The position numbers and the translations under genes were made by a program. Under the pieces are notes generated by a model. That model had not been told where the DNA came from. It worked only from the letters and a program-made list of their open reading frames with translations, and ran no database searches. Source: Minisyncoccota bacterium (GTDB taxonomy: Bacteria; Patescibacteriota; Minisyncoccia; UBA6257; HR35). Taken from it: DNA of 13,258 nt. Of this stretch, positions 1 through 7,232 are shown piece by piece (position 1 is the stretch's first letter; each line of letters opens with the position of its first letter). The stretch spans positions 1-13,258 of the forward strand of contig CALIVE010000057.1 of assembly GCA_938048445.1 (NCBI GenBank). The letters run 5' to 3'.

Positions 1-783
1 GGAAATGTTAATTTAAAGGAAGTTGCTGAAAGAACACCTGGTTTTTCTGGTGCTGATTTAGCTAATTTATGTAATGAAGCAGCAATCTTGGCAGCAAGAA
101 AAAATAAAACTCAAATTGATCAAGAAGAGCTTTTAGCTGCAATTGAAAAAGTATTGTTGGGACCAGAAAGGAAATCGAAGGTTTATTCAAAAAAAGAAAA
201 AATGGTAGCTGCTTATCATGAATCAGGGCATGCTCTTGTAGCCCACTATCTTCCCCATTCTTCACCCGTGCAAAAAATATCAATTATCGCTCGTTCAAAG
301 GCAGGAGGCTATACTTTAAAAACTCCTATTGAGGAAAAATCTTTTCTTTTTAAAAAAGAATTTTTAGATGAGATTTCTGCAGCTTTAGGAGGTTATGCAG
401 CTGAATTAATTGTTTTTAATGATATTTCTACAGGTGCAAGTTCTGATTTAAGAATTGCTACTGATTTAGCAAGAGAATTAGTTACTTCTTATGGAATGTC
501 GGAAAAATTTGGACCAATTAGCTTAGGAAGGAAACAAGAAATCATTTATGGGTATAAGGAATATCTTGTTGAAAAAGATTATTCAGAAAAAACTGCAGAG
601 GAAATAGACCAAGAAGTTCAAAGAATTTTAAAGGAATGCTTAGAAAGAGCTAAGAAAGTTCTTATTGTAAAAAGAGAGAAATTAGATAAAGTCGCGAAGG
701 TTTTGATGAAAAAGGAGACCTTAGAGAAAAAGCATTTTGAAAGACTGGTTCAAGAACCAAAGGGGTCTTTTCAAGAAATTTAA
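1..783 (+). CDS. ftsH: ATP-dependent zinc metalloprotease FtsH, C-terminal part (5' end outside window)
   Basis: Membrane-anchored AAA+ protease that extracts and degrades membrane and some soluble proteins. The frame is open from base 1, so about 260 residues are seen; family members are usually about 600 or more, and the membrane and main AAA parts lie upstream. The fragment opens with the end of the AAA module: ERTPGFSGADLANL with NEAA after it, a near-consensus FtsH stretch. The peptidase M41 domain follows, with HESGH (HExxH zinc motif) at fragment residues 73-77 (bases 217-231) and the downstream ATDLAR segment holding the likely third zinc ligand Asp. The tail is charged and probably helical. 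A TTG at base 88 would give a shorter frame, but the FtsH match upstream shows it is internal. The TAA stop at 781-783 overlaps the stop of the convergent gene. Identification is secure; nothing suggests the gene is broken. Confidence 0.96.
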   Translation, partial: GNVNLKEVAERTPGFSGADLANLCNEAAILAARKNKTQIDQEELLAAIEKVLLGPERKSKVYSKKEKMVAAYHESGHALVAHYLPHSSPVQKISIIARSKAGGYTLKTPIEEKSFLFKKEFLDEISAALGGYAAELIVFNDISTGASSDLRIATDLARELVTSYGMSEKFGPISLGRKQEIIYGYKEYLVEKDYSEKTAEEIDQEVQRILKECLERAKKVLIVKREKLDKVAKVLMKKETLEKKHFERLVQEPKGSFQEI

Positions 784-2099
784 ACAGAAGGAACTTCTGA
801 AGAAGGAGGAATATATCTTGTTGGTGTCATTTCTAAACCATAGGGTGGAACAACTTCAGCAGGAATATGGAAAAGGGAGGCTAATTCTTCAGTATTTAAA
901 ACAATTCTATTTTCTGAATAATCTGTATTCCATCTTCCCTTTAAATAAGCCCAAATCATTCTTTTTCGGAAAAATATTTTTTCATTATATAAAGATTTGA
1001 AATAAGTAAGAGGCCTATCAATTGAAGTGATAGTTTTTGTATCTCTAATGATACCATTAAGATCTTGCCTTTCAAAGATTTTAAAAGCACCCATCACTAA
1101 ACCAACATTTCTATCTATTTTTTGATAAAAGATATCTTTTGTAGCTACATAACAAAATCTTAAAACACACCAATAACCTGGTTTTGAAATTTTTCTTTCA
1201 ATTGCTTCAATCATTTCTCTTTCGCCAGGAGTAAGTTTCATCAAATCAAGTTGTTCTGTTTTTTGTTCTTCTTTACCAACTTTCCATTCAATAGGTTGGA
1301 TCCAAACTAAAAATAAATTCTTAATAAACTCAAGAATATATTCTAAAGGTGATGGTTCTTTTGCTTCTTTTCTACCCATAATTTTATTAACTTCTTTTTT
1401 GCCTCGACTTGCCCACTCACGTCCAAATTCTTTATCATTAGGAGGAACCGGCATTGCCATTATTTGAATTACTATCCATTCTTTATCAGAAAGATAAGTA
1501 GCTCCTTCGGATAAAAGTGAAATTGGATCTATTCTTTGTTCTTCAGGTAATTTTTCCCAAATTTCATAAGTTTTTATAGGATAATAATCCTTAGGTGTTA
1601 TTTTATCATCTTCTGTTTTAGTGAAAACAAATTCACATCCAAAAACATCAAAGGTTGGATTAGGAATTTTCCAAGGTAAATCTTTCAAAGGATCTTCAAT
1701 TTCTTCAACTGAAGCTTCGGGATATTGAGCATAAATCCGGCTGGCTACAAAATCTTTCAAACCTTTTAAGCATCTAATAATAAATCTTAATTTTCCATTA
1801 TGAGCATGGATTTCAAAAACATAAAAAGGTGGAGTAAAACCAAGCATAAACCTTGACCAAGGATCGCCACGTCTAAAAACAGCATGAAGTGAGTAAAATA
1901 TTTCTTCCATCGAACGAGGAGATTTTTTAACATAAGGAGGAATTTTAATTTCTAAAAATGTCCATTGTAATCCACCTCGGTAACGATATCTTACTGTAAT
2001 TAAATGCTTCTCTTTAACAATAAACCAAACTAATAGAGGGAGCAATATCCACCAAATGCTAAAAATAAACCCGAAGATGAATTTCAGAAAACTAATCAT
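780..2099 (-). CDS. Membrane-anchored conserved protein resembling a CPR secretion-locus family (DUF8128-like)
   Basis: 439 residues. The N-terminus has one strong membrane helix (about residues 4-28, FGFIFSIWWILLPLLVWFIV), followed by a long soluble part. Recognisable blocks are LEIKIPPYVKKSPRSMEEIF (49-68), FEIHAHNGKLRFIIRC (95-110), IYAQYPEASVEEIED (122-136), and near the end LNTEELASLFHIP (401-413) before a proline-rich tail. From memory these match a membrane protein widespread in CPR bacteria (I believe DUF8128) that often sits next to VirB4/TraG-like ATPase genes; I could not check this. No such ATPase is visible here, because ftsH converges directly. The ATG overlaps the end of the upstream sigma4/HARE gene by 8 nt, suggesting coupled translation; no Shine-Dalgarno is seen. 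The function is unknown; a structural or assembly role in a secretion- or pilus-like machine is only inference. Confidence 0.75.
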   Translation of the reverse strand: MISFLKFIFGFIFSIWWILLPLLVWFIVKEKHLITVRYRYRGGLQWTFLEIKIPPYVKKSPRSMEEIFYSLHAVFRRGDPWSRFMLGFTPPFYVFEIHAHNGKLRFIIRCLKGLKDFVASRIYAQYPEASVEEIEDPLKDLPWKIPNPTFDVFGCEFVFTKTEDDKITPKDYYPIKTYEIWEKLPEEQRIDPISLLSEGATYLSDKEWIVIQIMAMPVPPNDKEFGREWASRGKKEVNKIMGRKEAKEPSPLEYILEFIKNLFLVWIQPIEWKVGKEEQKTEQLDLMKLTPGEREMIEAIERKISKPGYWCVLRFCYVATKDIFYQKIDRNVGLVMGAFKIFERQDLNGIIRDTKTITSIDRPLTYFKSLYNEKIFFRKRMIWAYLKGRWNTDYSENRIVLNTEELASLFHIPAEVVPPYGLEMTPTRYIPPSSEVPSV

Positions 2100-3156
2100 T
2101 TTTTAAATAAACTTTACCATTTTTCATTTTGAAATATTTATACAAATATAATTTAAATGTATTTAGAGAAACCTCTTTATGTTTTTTAATAAAGTCGTAA
2201 AGCTGATTTATTTCCATTTCTTTTTCTCTTTCCAAAATTTTCCTCATCAAATCAATAATGTGACCCTCTTCATAACCCCACTCTTTAAGCACATACTTTC
2301 CTTTGCCATATTTAACAAAACTTGGATCGTATAAAAGAATATTATGAATTGAATGAATATTATATTTCTTTTTCCAAGTTGATGCCAAAAGTTCATCTTC
2401 AATTTCACCAAGTTTTAATAATTTCTGGTAGATTTCATTGAAATGTAATGGTCTTTTTTCTATTTCAAATATTATCTTAATCTTATCATTTAATGAGCTG
2501 GGTGAAATTTTGAAATGCTTAAAATGACCATATTCATTTAAAGGATTTCTCTTAATAATTTTTGATATTTTTAGAAATTCTAAAATTTCCTCAATTGAAG
2601 GTTTAAAATTAAAATGATGTTTTATTTCCTTAGATATCATCTCTAAAAATTCTTCTTCCTTTAGCAAAGTATCTCTATTTTTAAGCAAACGAAGATGAAT
2701 ATGATTTAAAATCTTGAGACCCTTCTCAAAGAAATTTTTCTTAGTGCTCAAAAAAGAATCAAAAAATTTATCAGCTTTTTTATAATAAATTTTCTCAAAA
2801 ATATAAAAGAATAACCTTAAAATATTTTTTTCTTTTTCTTCAATATCATAAATTTCAGTAAATTTTTTAAAAACAAAAACTTCTCTTTTGATCTTAAAAT
2901 CGCCCAAGAAACTATCAACTGTTGGATAGAGGGTCTCTTCCAAAAAAGGGATTTGGAAAGATTTTGAAATAAGTTTCTTAAGGGCTTTCTCTTCGATTTG
3001 TCTTACTCTCTCTCTTGTGATTCCATATTCTTTACCTATTTTTTCTAAAGTCAAAGGTTGAGATTCTATACCAAATCTTTTTTTAATCACATCAACTTCT
3101 CGTGTTTCCAAATCACTTAATAACTCATCTAAGGTTTCGTAAATTTGATTTTTCAT
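2092..3156 (-). CDS. Sigma-70 region 4 / HARE-HTH fusion protein, putative transcription regulator
   Basis: 354 residues. Residues about 10-64 form a sigma-70 region 4 helix-turn-helix: LTLEKIGKEYGITRERVRQI followed by EEKALKKL is almost the RpoD region 4.2 consensus, which reads the -35 element. No region 2 or 3 is present, so it cannot melt a -10 element like a full sigma factor. After a long helical middle (about 70-220), residues about 225-293 look like a HARE-HTH winged helix (RPLHFNEIYQKL through FVKYGKGKYVL), the fold found in the RNA polymerase delta subunit of Firmicutes. A further possible winged helix lies at about 300-352. A DNA- or RNAP-binding regulator is likely; its targets are unknown. 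It is the only gene here with a clear Shine-Dalgarno (AGAGGA, 4 nt before the ATG). It is first in a two-gene unit with the membrane protein at 780-2099. Confidence 0.88.
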   Translation of the reverse strand: MKNQIYETLDELLSDLETREVDVIKKRFGIESQPLTLEKIGKEYGITRERVRQIEEKALKKLISKSFQIPFLEETLYPTVDSFLGDFKIKREVFVFKKFTEIYDIEEKEKNILRLFFYIFEKIYYKKADKFFDSFLSTKKNFFEKGLKILNHIHLRLLKNRDTLLKEEEFLEMISKEIKHHFNFKPSIEEILEFLKISKIIKRNPLNEYGHFKHFKISPSSLNDKIKIIFEIEKRPLHFNEIYQKLLKLGEIEDELLASTWKKKYNIHSIHNILLYDPSFVKYGKGKYVLKEWGYEEGHIIDLMRKILEREKEMEINQLYDFIKKHKEVSLNTFKLYLYKYFKMKNGKVYLKND

Positions 3157-3160
3157 TTTT

Positions 3161-3166
3161 CCTCTG
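3161..3166 (-). promoter_or_regulatory. Shine-Dalgarno of the sigma4/HARE gene
   Basis: On the minus strand CAGAGGAAAA directly precedes the ATG at 3156, with AGAGG four to five bases upstream. It fixes this start and is notable because no other start in the window has a recognisable Shine-Dalgarno. Confidence 0.7.
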
Positions 3167-3172
3167 TGAGTA

Positions 3173-3178
3173 ATTATA
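3173..3178 (-). promoter_or_regulatory. Predicted -10 box for the sigma4/HARE gene
   Basis: Minus-strand TATAAT, preceded directly by TTG. The predicted transcript start would be near 3166, giving a leader of about 10 nt that is almost entirely Shine-Dalgarno. No convincing -35 hexamer is seen at 16-18 bp spacing, so this rests on the -10 box and position alone. Confidence 0.45.
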
Positions 3179-3238
3179 CAATAAAAAATAAAGTTTTCGT
3201 GAAGAACAAGTGTATAGGAAAATTATTTGAAAATTTTG

Positions 3239-3244
3239 TATAAT
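3239..3244 (+). promoter_or_regulatory. Predicted -10 box for tRNA-Gly
   Basis: TATAAT preceded directly by TTG, the same TTGTATAAT context as the divergent box at 3173-3178. Transcription would start near 3251, leaving about 10 nt of 5' leader for RNase P to remove. A TTGAAA lies at 3227-3232 but is only 6 bp away, too close to serve as the -35. Upstream sequence is A+T rich. Confidence 0.5.
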
Positions 3245-3260
3245 TTAAATTGAATTAACA

Positions 3261-3332
3261 GCGGCGGTAGTTCAGTGGTAGAACGTCTGCCTTCCAAGCA
3301 GAAGGTCGCGGGTTCGAATCCCGTCCGCCGCT
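3261..3332 (+). tRNA. tRNA-Gly, anticodon UCC
   Basis: A 72-nt cloverleaf. The acceptor stem GCGGCGG (3261-3267) pairs fully with CCGCCGC (3325-3331), with discriminator T at 3332. D stem GTTC/GAAC encloses AGTGGTA. Anticodon stem TCTGC/GCAGA encloses CTTCCAA, so the anticodon is TCC (3293-3295), reading GGA and, by wobble, other Gly codons. T stem GCGGG/CCCGT has one G-U pair and loop TTCGAAT. The 3' CCA is not encoded (next bases are CAA), so a CCA-adding enzyme is required. It lies 36 nt before the oxidoreductase gene with no hairpin terminator between, so read-through into that gene is possible. The UCC anticodon argues against UGA-glycine recoding. Confidence 0.97.
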
Positions 3333-3368
3333 CAATTTTTCAAAGTCGAATTAATTATTTTTTTATTA

Positions 3369-3998
3369 ATGAATAACAATATTCCTCTTTTAGCAGGCTT
3401 GATTATTTTTCTTGCTTTATCTGCTTTATTTTTGAGTACGCCAATAAAACAAAAAATAACTTCTCAACCATTCCAAACTCAAGAAATTGAAGTCGGAACT
3501 TTACCACCCTTAGGAAACCCTCAAGCACCAATTAAAATTGTTGAATTTGCTGATTTCCTTTGCCCCTATTGTGCCTTAGCAGTTTTTGAACTTTATCCTC
3601 AATTGGAACCTTTTATTAATGAAGGAAAGGTAGCTGTATATTTTAGAGATTTTGTAGTTCATAATGAAGCTTCAATAGTTCACAATGCTGCAAGATGCGC
3701 TAATGAAGAAAATAAATTTTGGGAATTTAATAAAGAGGCCTTTAAAGAATTTTTAAATAGAAAAGAGATCTATAAAAAAGAAGTTTTAATTGATTTGGCA
3801 AAAAGTTTGGGCCTCAATATTGATGAGTTTAAAAAGTGTTTAGAAGAAAATAGATATGAAAACGAGATCCAAAAAGATTTTAATGATGCTATTAAGCTTG
3901 GTGTTAAAGGAACTCCAACTTTCTTTGTCAATGGTAGAAAGATTGAAGGATTAGATATAAATGGTGTTCTCTCAACAATCAAAAGTTTGGCAAAATAA
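3369..3998 (+). CDS. DsbA-like membrane-anchored thiol oxidoreductase (thioredoxin fold, CPYC)
   Basis: 209 residues. An N-terminal hydrophobic segment (about 5-24, LAGLIIFLALSALFL within it) is an uncleaved anchor or signal peptide, placing the protein outside the membrane. The domain begins near residue 50 (PLGNPQAPIKIVEFADFLCP); the active site is CPYC at 65-68. The inserted helical part is typical of DsbA/Thioredoxin_4 proteins, and GVKGTPTFFVNG carries the cis-proline at 183. Two more cysteines (110 and 157) could form a structural disulfide. The likely role is oxidising or isomerising disulfides in exported proteins. CPYC rather than the CPHC of E. coli DsbA leaves the preferred direction uncertain, and no DsbB or VKOR partner is in the window. 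The ATG has no Shine-Dalgarno. gatA starts 8 nt after the stop, so the two are probably cotranscribed. Confidence 0.9.
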   Translation: MNNNIPLLAGLIIFLALSALFLSTPIKQKITSQPFQTQEIEVGTLPPLGNPQAPIKIVEFADFLCPYCALAVFELYPQLEPFINEGKVAVYFRDFVVHNEASIVHNAARCANEENKFWEFNKEAFKEFLNRKEIYKKEVLIDLAKSLGLNIDEFKKCLEENRYENEIQKDFNDAIKLGVKGTPTFFVNGRKIEGLDINGVLSTIKSLAK

Positions 3999-4006
3999 AA
4001 TACCGA

Positions 4007-5377
4007 ATGGATTTCAAGAACTTAACAATAAATAAAATTAAAGAAATTTTTCAAGAAGTTGATTTAGAAGATTTTTATAGTGAGTATTTTGATTTTCTTA
4101 AAAAAGGAAATCAAGAAATACAAGCTTTTTTGTCTTTTACAGAAAATTTAGCTTTTGCAAGTATCAAAGAATTAAAAAATAAAAATAAAAATTTACCTCT
4201 TTGGGGAGTTCCAATTGCTATCAAAGACAATATTTTGGTAAAGGATGAAAGGTGCACTGCAGGATCGAAAATATTAGAAAATTACATTGCTCCTTATGAT
4301 GCGACAGTGATTAAAAAAATAAAGGAAGCTGGAGCTATAATTGTTGGTAAAACAAATATGGATGAATTTGCTATGGGCTCATCAACAGAAAATTCAGCCT
4401 TTTTCCCAACATTTAATCCTTTTGATAAAAGTAGAGTTCCTGGAGGTTCGTCTGGTGGTTCAGCTGCTGTTGTTGGCAAAGGGTTAGTACCAATTGCCTT
4501 AGGTTCTGACACCGGAGGCTCAATAAGACAACCAGCAAGTTTTTGTGGAGTTTATGGATTAAAGCCTACTTATGGAGTAGTTTCCCGTTACGGGCTAATA
4601 GCAATGGCTTCTTCCTTAGATCAAATTGGACCTTTAGCAAAGGATTTAGATGATTTGATTTTACTTTTTGAAATAATTCGTGGAAAAGATGAATTAGACT
4701 CAACAAGTGTTGAATTCCCCAAAGAAAAAATTAGAAAATTTGAAATTAAAACAGTCGGGTTGCCTAAGGAATTTTTTGAAGACTTAGATAGTAATATTGC
4801 TAATTTAATTTTAAGTAGATTAAAAGAAACAAAAGTCACGCTTAAAGAAATATCACTAAAATATATTAGGTATGGCTTGCATTGTTATTATTTAATAATG
4901 CCAGCTGAGGTTAGCGCAAATTTAGCCAGATATGACGGTATAAGGTATGGCCAAACAGTAAAGGGGGAGTTATGGGAAATATACAAAAAAGCTCGAGGTG
5001 AATTTTTAGGCAAAGAAGTTAAAAGAAGAATAATTTTAGGAACTTTTGTTTTATCCCATGGTTATTACGAAGCTTATTATTTAAAGGCTCAAAAATTAAG
5101 AAGAGCTATTTTTGAAGATTTTCAAAAAGCATTTAAAGAAGTGGATTTAATAATTTCTCCGACTTCTCCTTGTTTACCCTTTAAATTAAATGAAAAAATA
5201 GAAGATCCTCTACAAATGTATCTTTCTGATATTTACACAATCCCTGTAAATTTAGCAGGATTACCAGCTTTAAATATTCCCATTGGATTTATTAATGACT
5301 TACCTGTTGGCATGCAAATTATTGGAAATTTATTTGACGAGTATAAGATTTTTGAGTTTGCAAAAATGTTTGAATAA
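4007..5377 (+). CDS. gatA: Glutamyl-tRNA(Gln)/aspartyl-tRNA(Asn) amidotransferase subunit A
   Basis: 456 residues, normal for GatA. It hydrolyses glutamine to supply ammonia to GatB, which converts misacylated Glu-tRNA(Gln) (and often Asp-tRNA(Asn)) into the correct amide form in the cytoplasm. Amidase-signature features are complete: GVPIAIKDN with catalytic Lys73, PGGSSGGSAA with cis-Ser148, and GSDTGGSIRQPASFCGVYGL with nucleophile Ser172. The 75- and 24-residue spacings equal those I recall for S. aureus GatA (Lys79, Ser154, Ser178). The C-terminal LAGLPALNIPIGF and PVGMQIIG blocks also fit. gatB and gatC are not in the window. The gene sits 8 nt after the oxidoreductase gene and shares one base with the next start (TAATG), so all three form one unit. 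No Shine-Dalgarno precedes the ATG. Specific GatA rather than generic amidase is supported by overall similarity and is very likely. Confidence 0.95.
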   Translation: MDFKNLTINKIKEIFQEVDLEDFYSEYFDFLKKGNQEIQAFLSFTENLAFASIKELKNKNKNLPLWGVPIAIKDNILVKDERCTAGSKILENYIAPYDATVIKKIKEAGAIIVGKTNMDEFAMGSSTENSAFFPTFNPFDKSRVPGGSSGGSAAVVGKGLVPIALGSDTGGSIRQPASFCGVYGLKPTYGVVSRYGLIAMASSLDQIGPLAKDLDDLILLFEIIRGKDELDSTSVEFPKEKIRKFEIKTVGLPKEFFEDLDSNIANLILSRLKETKVTLKEISLKYIRYGLHCYYLIMPAEVSANLARYDGIRYGQTVKGELWEIYKKARGEFLGKEVKRRIILGTFVLSHGYYEAYYLKAQKLRRAIFEDFQKAFKEVDLIISPTSPCLPFKLNEKIEDPLQMYLSDIYTIPVNLAGLPALNIPIGFINDLPVGMQIIGNLFDEYKIFEFAKMFE

Positions 5378-5952
5378 TGGAAGTATTACAAAGATTATTA
5401 GAAGTTTTTTCAAAAATAGCTGGTTTACTTTTTAATATACCTGAATTTCAAAAAATAAGGATTATTGTTTCCTTACTTGGTTTATTATTTTCTCTATCTT
5501 TGATTGGCTATTGGATTTACTTAGAAAGAAAATATCGCTATGGAATTGAGTGGTGGTCTTTTTTAATTAAATATTTCTTAGAAGCTTTTATTAAACCAGA
5601 TTATTTTAAAAATGAATGGAAAAAAATTAGAGATATCTTTTTATCTGATCACCTTTTAGCTCTTAAAGAAACTTATCGATTTTTAGAAGAAGTAATCGAT
5701 CTTTATGGTTATGAATCTGGCACTTTGAAAGAAAGATTTTTAAAAATTCCGAATCAAATATATACTGATAAAGAAAGATATAGCAAAGCTTTGGAAGCAC
5801 TTGATCTTATTATCAAGAAGATAAAAAATGGTGAAAAAATAGAAATTAGCCAAAAAGAAGCTTTAGCTATTTTAAAAGAAATTGAATCGATGTTAAAAAA
5901 CCTAATGGTTATTAGTCCTGAAGATCTTTGGGCAAGCTTCCAAGTTGAATGA
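5377..5952 (+). CDS. Small membrane protein of unknown function, coupled to gatA
   Basis: 191 residues, not recognised with confidence. One membrane helix spans about residues 28-48 (IIVSLLGLLFSLSLIGYWIY), preceded by a short amphipathic stretch. The rest is a charged helical domain: WKKIRDIFLSDHLLALKETY (81-100), then FLEEVIDLYGYESGTLKERF (102-121) and a helix-rich C-terminus. The middle loosely recalls a small CPR protein family with a 'Trp-x-x-Ile ... Leu-Asp ... Gly-Tyr-x-Gly-x-Thr' pattern often seen near gatA; this is memory and weak. The start codon overlaps the gatA stop by one base (TAATG), so translation is probably coupled. The 3' end overlaps the convergent htrA gene by 41 nt. It seems a genuine gene given the tight coupling and protein-like composition. 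Confidence 0.75.
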   Translation: MEVLQRLLEVFSKIAGLLFNIPEFQKIRIIVSLLGLLFSLSLIGYWIYLERKYRYGIEWWSFLIKYFLEAFIKPDYFKNEWKKIRDIFLSDHLLALKETYRFLEEVIDLYGYESGTLKERFLKIPNQIYTDKERYSKALEALDLIIKKIKNGEKIEISQKEALAILKEIESMLKNLMVISPEDLWASFQVE

Positions 5953-7204
5953 CGATAGTTAAAATTGTCCCTTGACGCCAGATCTTAAGAGTTACTTTAT
6001 CTCCTACCCTTCTTGAAGTAATCTCTTGTGCTAAGGTATTTTGTAAAGTAATTTTCTTACCATCAACTTCTAAAATTATATCGCCTTCTTTAAGGCCAGC
6101 TCTTTCTGCAGGAGATCCAGGAATTACTGCTGGCTTTTTAGGATTATCAGAGTAAATATAAGCTCCATAATCATAAGGTAAATTAAATTTTTTCATTATT
6201 TCCTCAGTTACAAGTAAATATCTTACTCCCAAAAATGGCACTTCAATCTTACCCTTTGTAGTTAAATCTAAAATCATATTTTTGAGTCTATTGACTGGTA
6301 TAGCAAAACCTATATTTTGAGCACCACTTACTATCGCTGTATTAATGCCAATAACCTCGCCTTTTAAATTTATAAGCGGACCACCAGAGTTTCCAGGGTT
6401 AATAGCAGCATCAGTCTGAATTAACCCTTCTAATCTTTGAACATAACCCTGATTATCAGTTGCAGTTATATTTCTTCTTAATCCAGAGACAACACCAACA
6501 CTTACAGTATTTTGAAACTCTCCCAAAGCATTACCTATAGCTATAACTGTTTGACCTAATTTAAGTTTATTTGAATCTCCTAAGCGCAAATAAGGTAAAT
6601 TATTAGCGTTTATTTTAATAATTGCTAAATCATCGACTGGATGCATAGCTACAACCTTGCCTTTAAATTTTCTTCCATCATTTAAATAAACCGTATATTC
6701 AGCATCCTTTTCATTAATTACATGTTTGTTAGTAGCAATTAATCCATCAGGGGAAATTATAAAACCTGTCCCTGCTCCTATTCGCCTTTTCTCAGTTCCT
6801 TTTTGACGATATTGGGGAATTTCAAATTCAAAAAAGAATTGACGAAATTCTGGCGGTAAATTAAATTCTTCAAAAGGATTAATATAATATCTTTCAAAAA
6901 TAGGTACATCTTTACTAATAACAATACTAACAACTGCTGGAGATGTTTTTTCAACTATATCAGTAATTAACTTTTCATAATCAGCTACAGGTTTATATTC
7001 AGGTACTTGTTGGAAAATTGTCTCTGGAGTTTCTAATTTTATTTTAGGAGTTTGTTGTCTTTCTAAAATAATATTTTTAAGAGCTTGGATAAAGTTTTGA
7101 AGATTGAGGTTTCCTTGAGCTGTAACAAAATTTAAGGAAATCAAAAAAGCTAATAAAGAAATACAAATAATTATTCCTAAAAATAAATTTTTTGTTAATC
7201 TCAT
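5912..7204 (-). CDS. htrA: HtrA/DegP-family serine protease with one PDZ domain
   Basis: 430 residues. An N-terminal hydrophobic segment (about 7-28) serves as a membrane anchor or signal peptide, so the protease acts outside the membrane on misfolded or regulatory envelope proteins. The trypsin-like domain (about 75-310) has a complete triad: His161 in IATNKHVI, Asp192 in HPVDDLAIIKI, and Ser273 in INPGNSGGPL. Residues about 322-425 form a single PDZ domain, including PGSPAERAGLKEGDIILEVD, as in DegS- or HtrA-type proteins with one PDZ rather than DegP with two. It is the last gene of the proS-mreBCD-mrdA unit, 28 nt after mrdA. A TATAAT at 7214-7219 could give extra transcription. No Shine-Dalgarno precedes the ATG. 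The 3' end overlaps the convergent small membrane protein gene by 41 nt. Family assignment is secure; the exact substrate is unknown. Confidence 0.95.
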   Translation of the reverse strand: MRLTKNLFLGIIICISLLAFLISLNFVTAQGNLNLQNFIQALKNIILERQQTPKIKLETPETIFQQVPEYKPVADYEKLITDIVEKTSPAVVSIVISKDVPIFERYYINPFEEFNLPPEFRQFFFEFEIPQYRQKGTEKRRIGAGTGFIISPDGLIATNKHVINEKDAEYTVYLNDGRKFKGKVVAMHPVDDLAIIKINANNLPYLRLGDSNKLKLGQTVIAIGNALGEFQNTVSVGVVSGLRRNITATDNQGYVQRLEGLIQTDAAINPGNSGGPLINLKGEVIGINTAIVSGAQNIGFAIPVNRLKNMILDLTTKGKIEVPFLGVRYLLVTEEIMKKFNLPYDYGAYIYSDNPKKPAVIPGSPAERAGLKEGDIILEVDGKKITLQNTLAQEITSRRVGDKVTLKIWRQGTILTIVIQLGSLPKDLQD

Positions 7205-7213
7205 TTCTAAAAA

Positions 7214-7219
7214 ATTATA
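7214..7219 (-). promoter_or_regulatory. Possible internal -10 box before htrA
   Basis: Minus-strand TATAAT in the 28-nt gap between mrdA and htrA. A transcript from it would begin near 7207, only about 3 nt before the ATG, as in the leaderless arrangement of proS. The nearest good -35 (TTGACC, 7231-7236) is only 11 bp away, so the box may be chance in A+T-rich DNA. Confidence 0.3.
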
Positions 7220-7232
7220 TTAAAAGTTAAGG

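Noticed and set aside
1..783. ftsH as a truncated pseudogene
   Set aside because: The frame is open to the first base and matches FtsH throughout, so the truncation is only the window edge.
737..1000. Open frame of 87 codons on the + strand after ftsH
   Set aside because: It lies antisense to the well-supported membrane protein gene and has low-complexity composition.
3333..3368. Terminator between tRNA-Gly and the oxidoreductase gene
   Set aside because: There are T runs but no G+C-bearing hairpin.
4001..4010. TACCGAATGG at the gatA start also occurs in the repeat array (12921-12930)
   Set aside because: A single short match with no second word at the repeat spacing; most likely coincidence.
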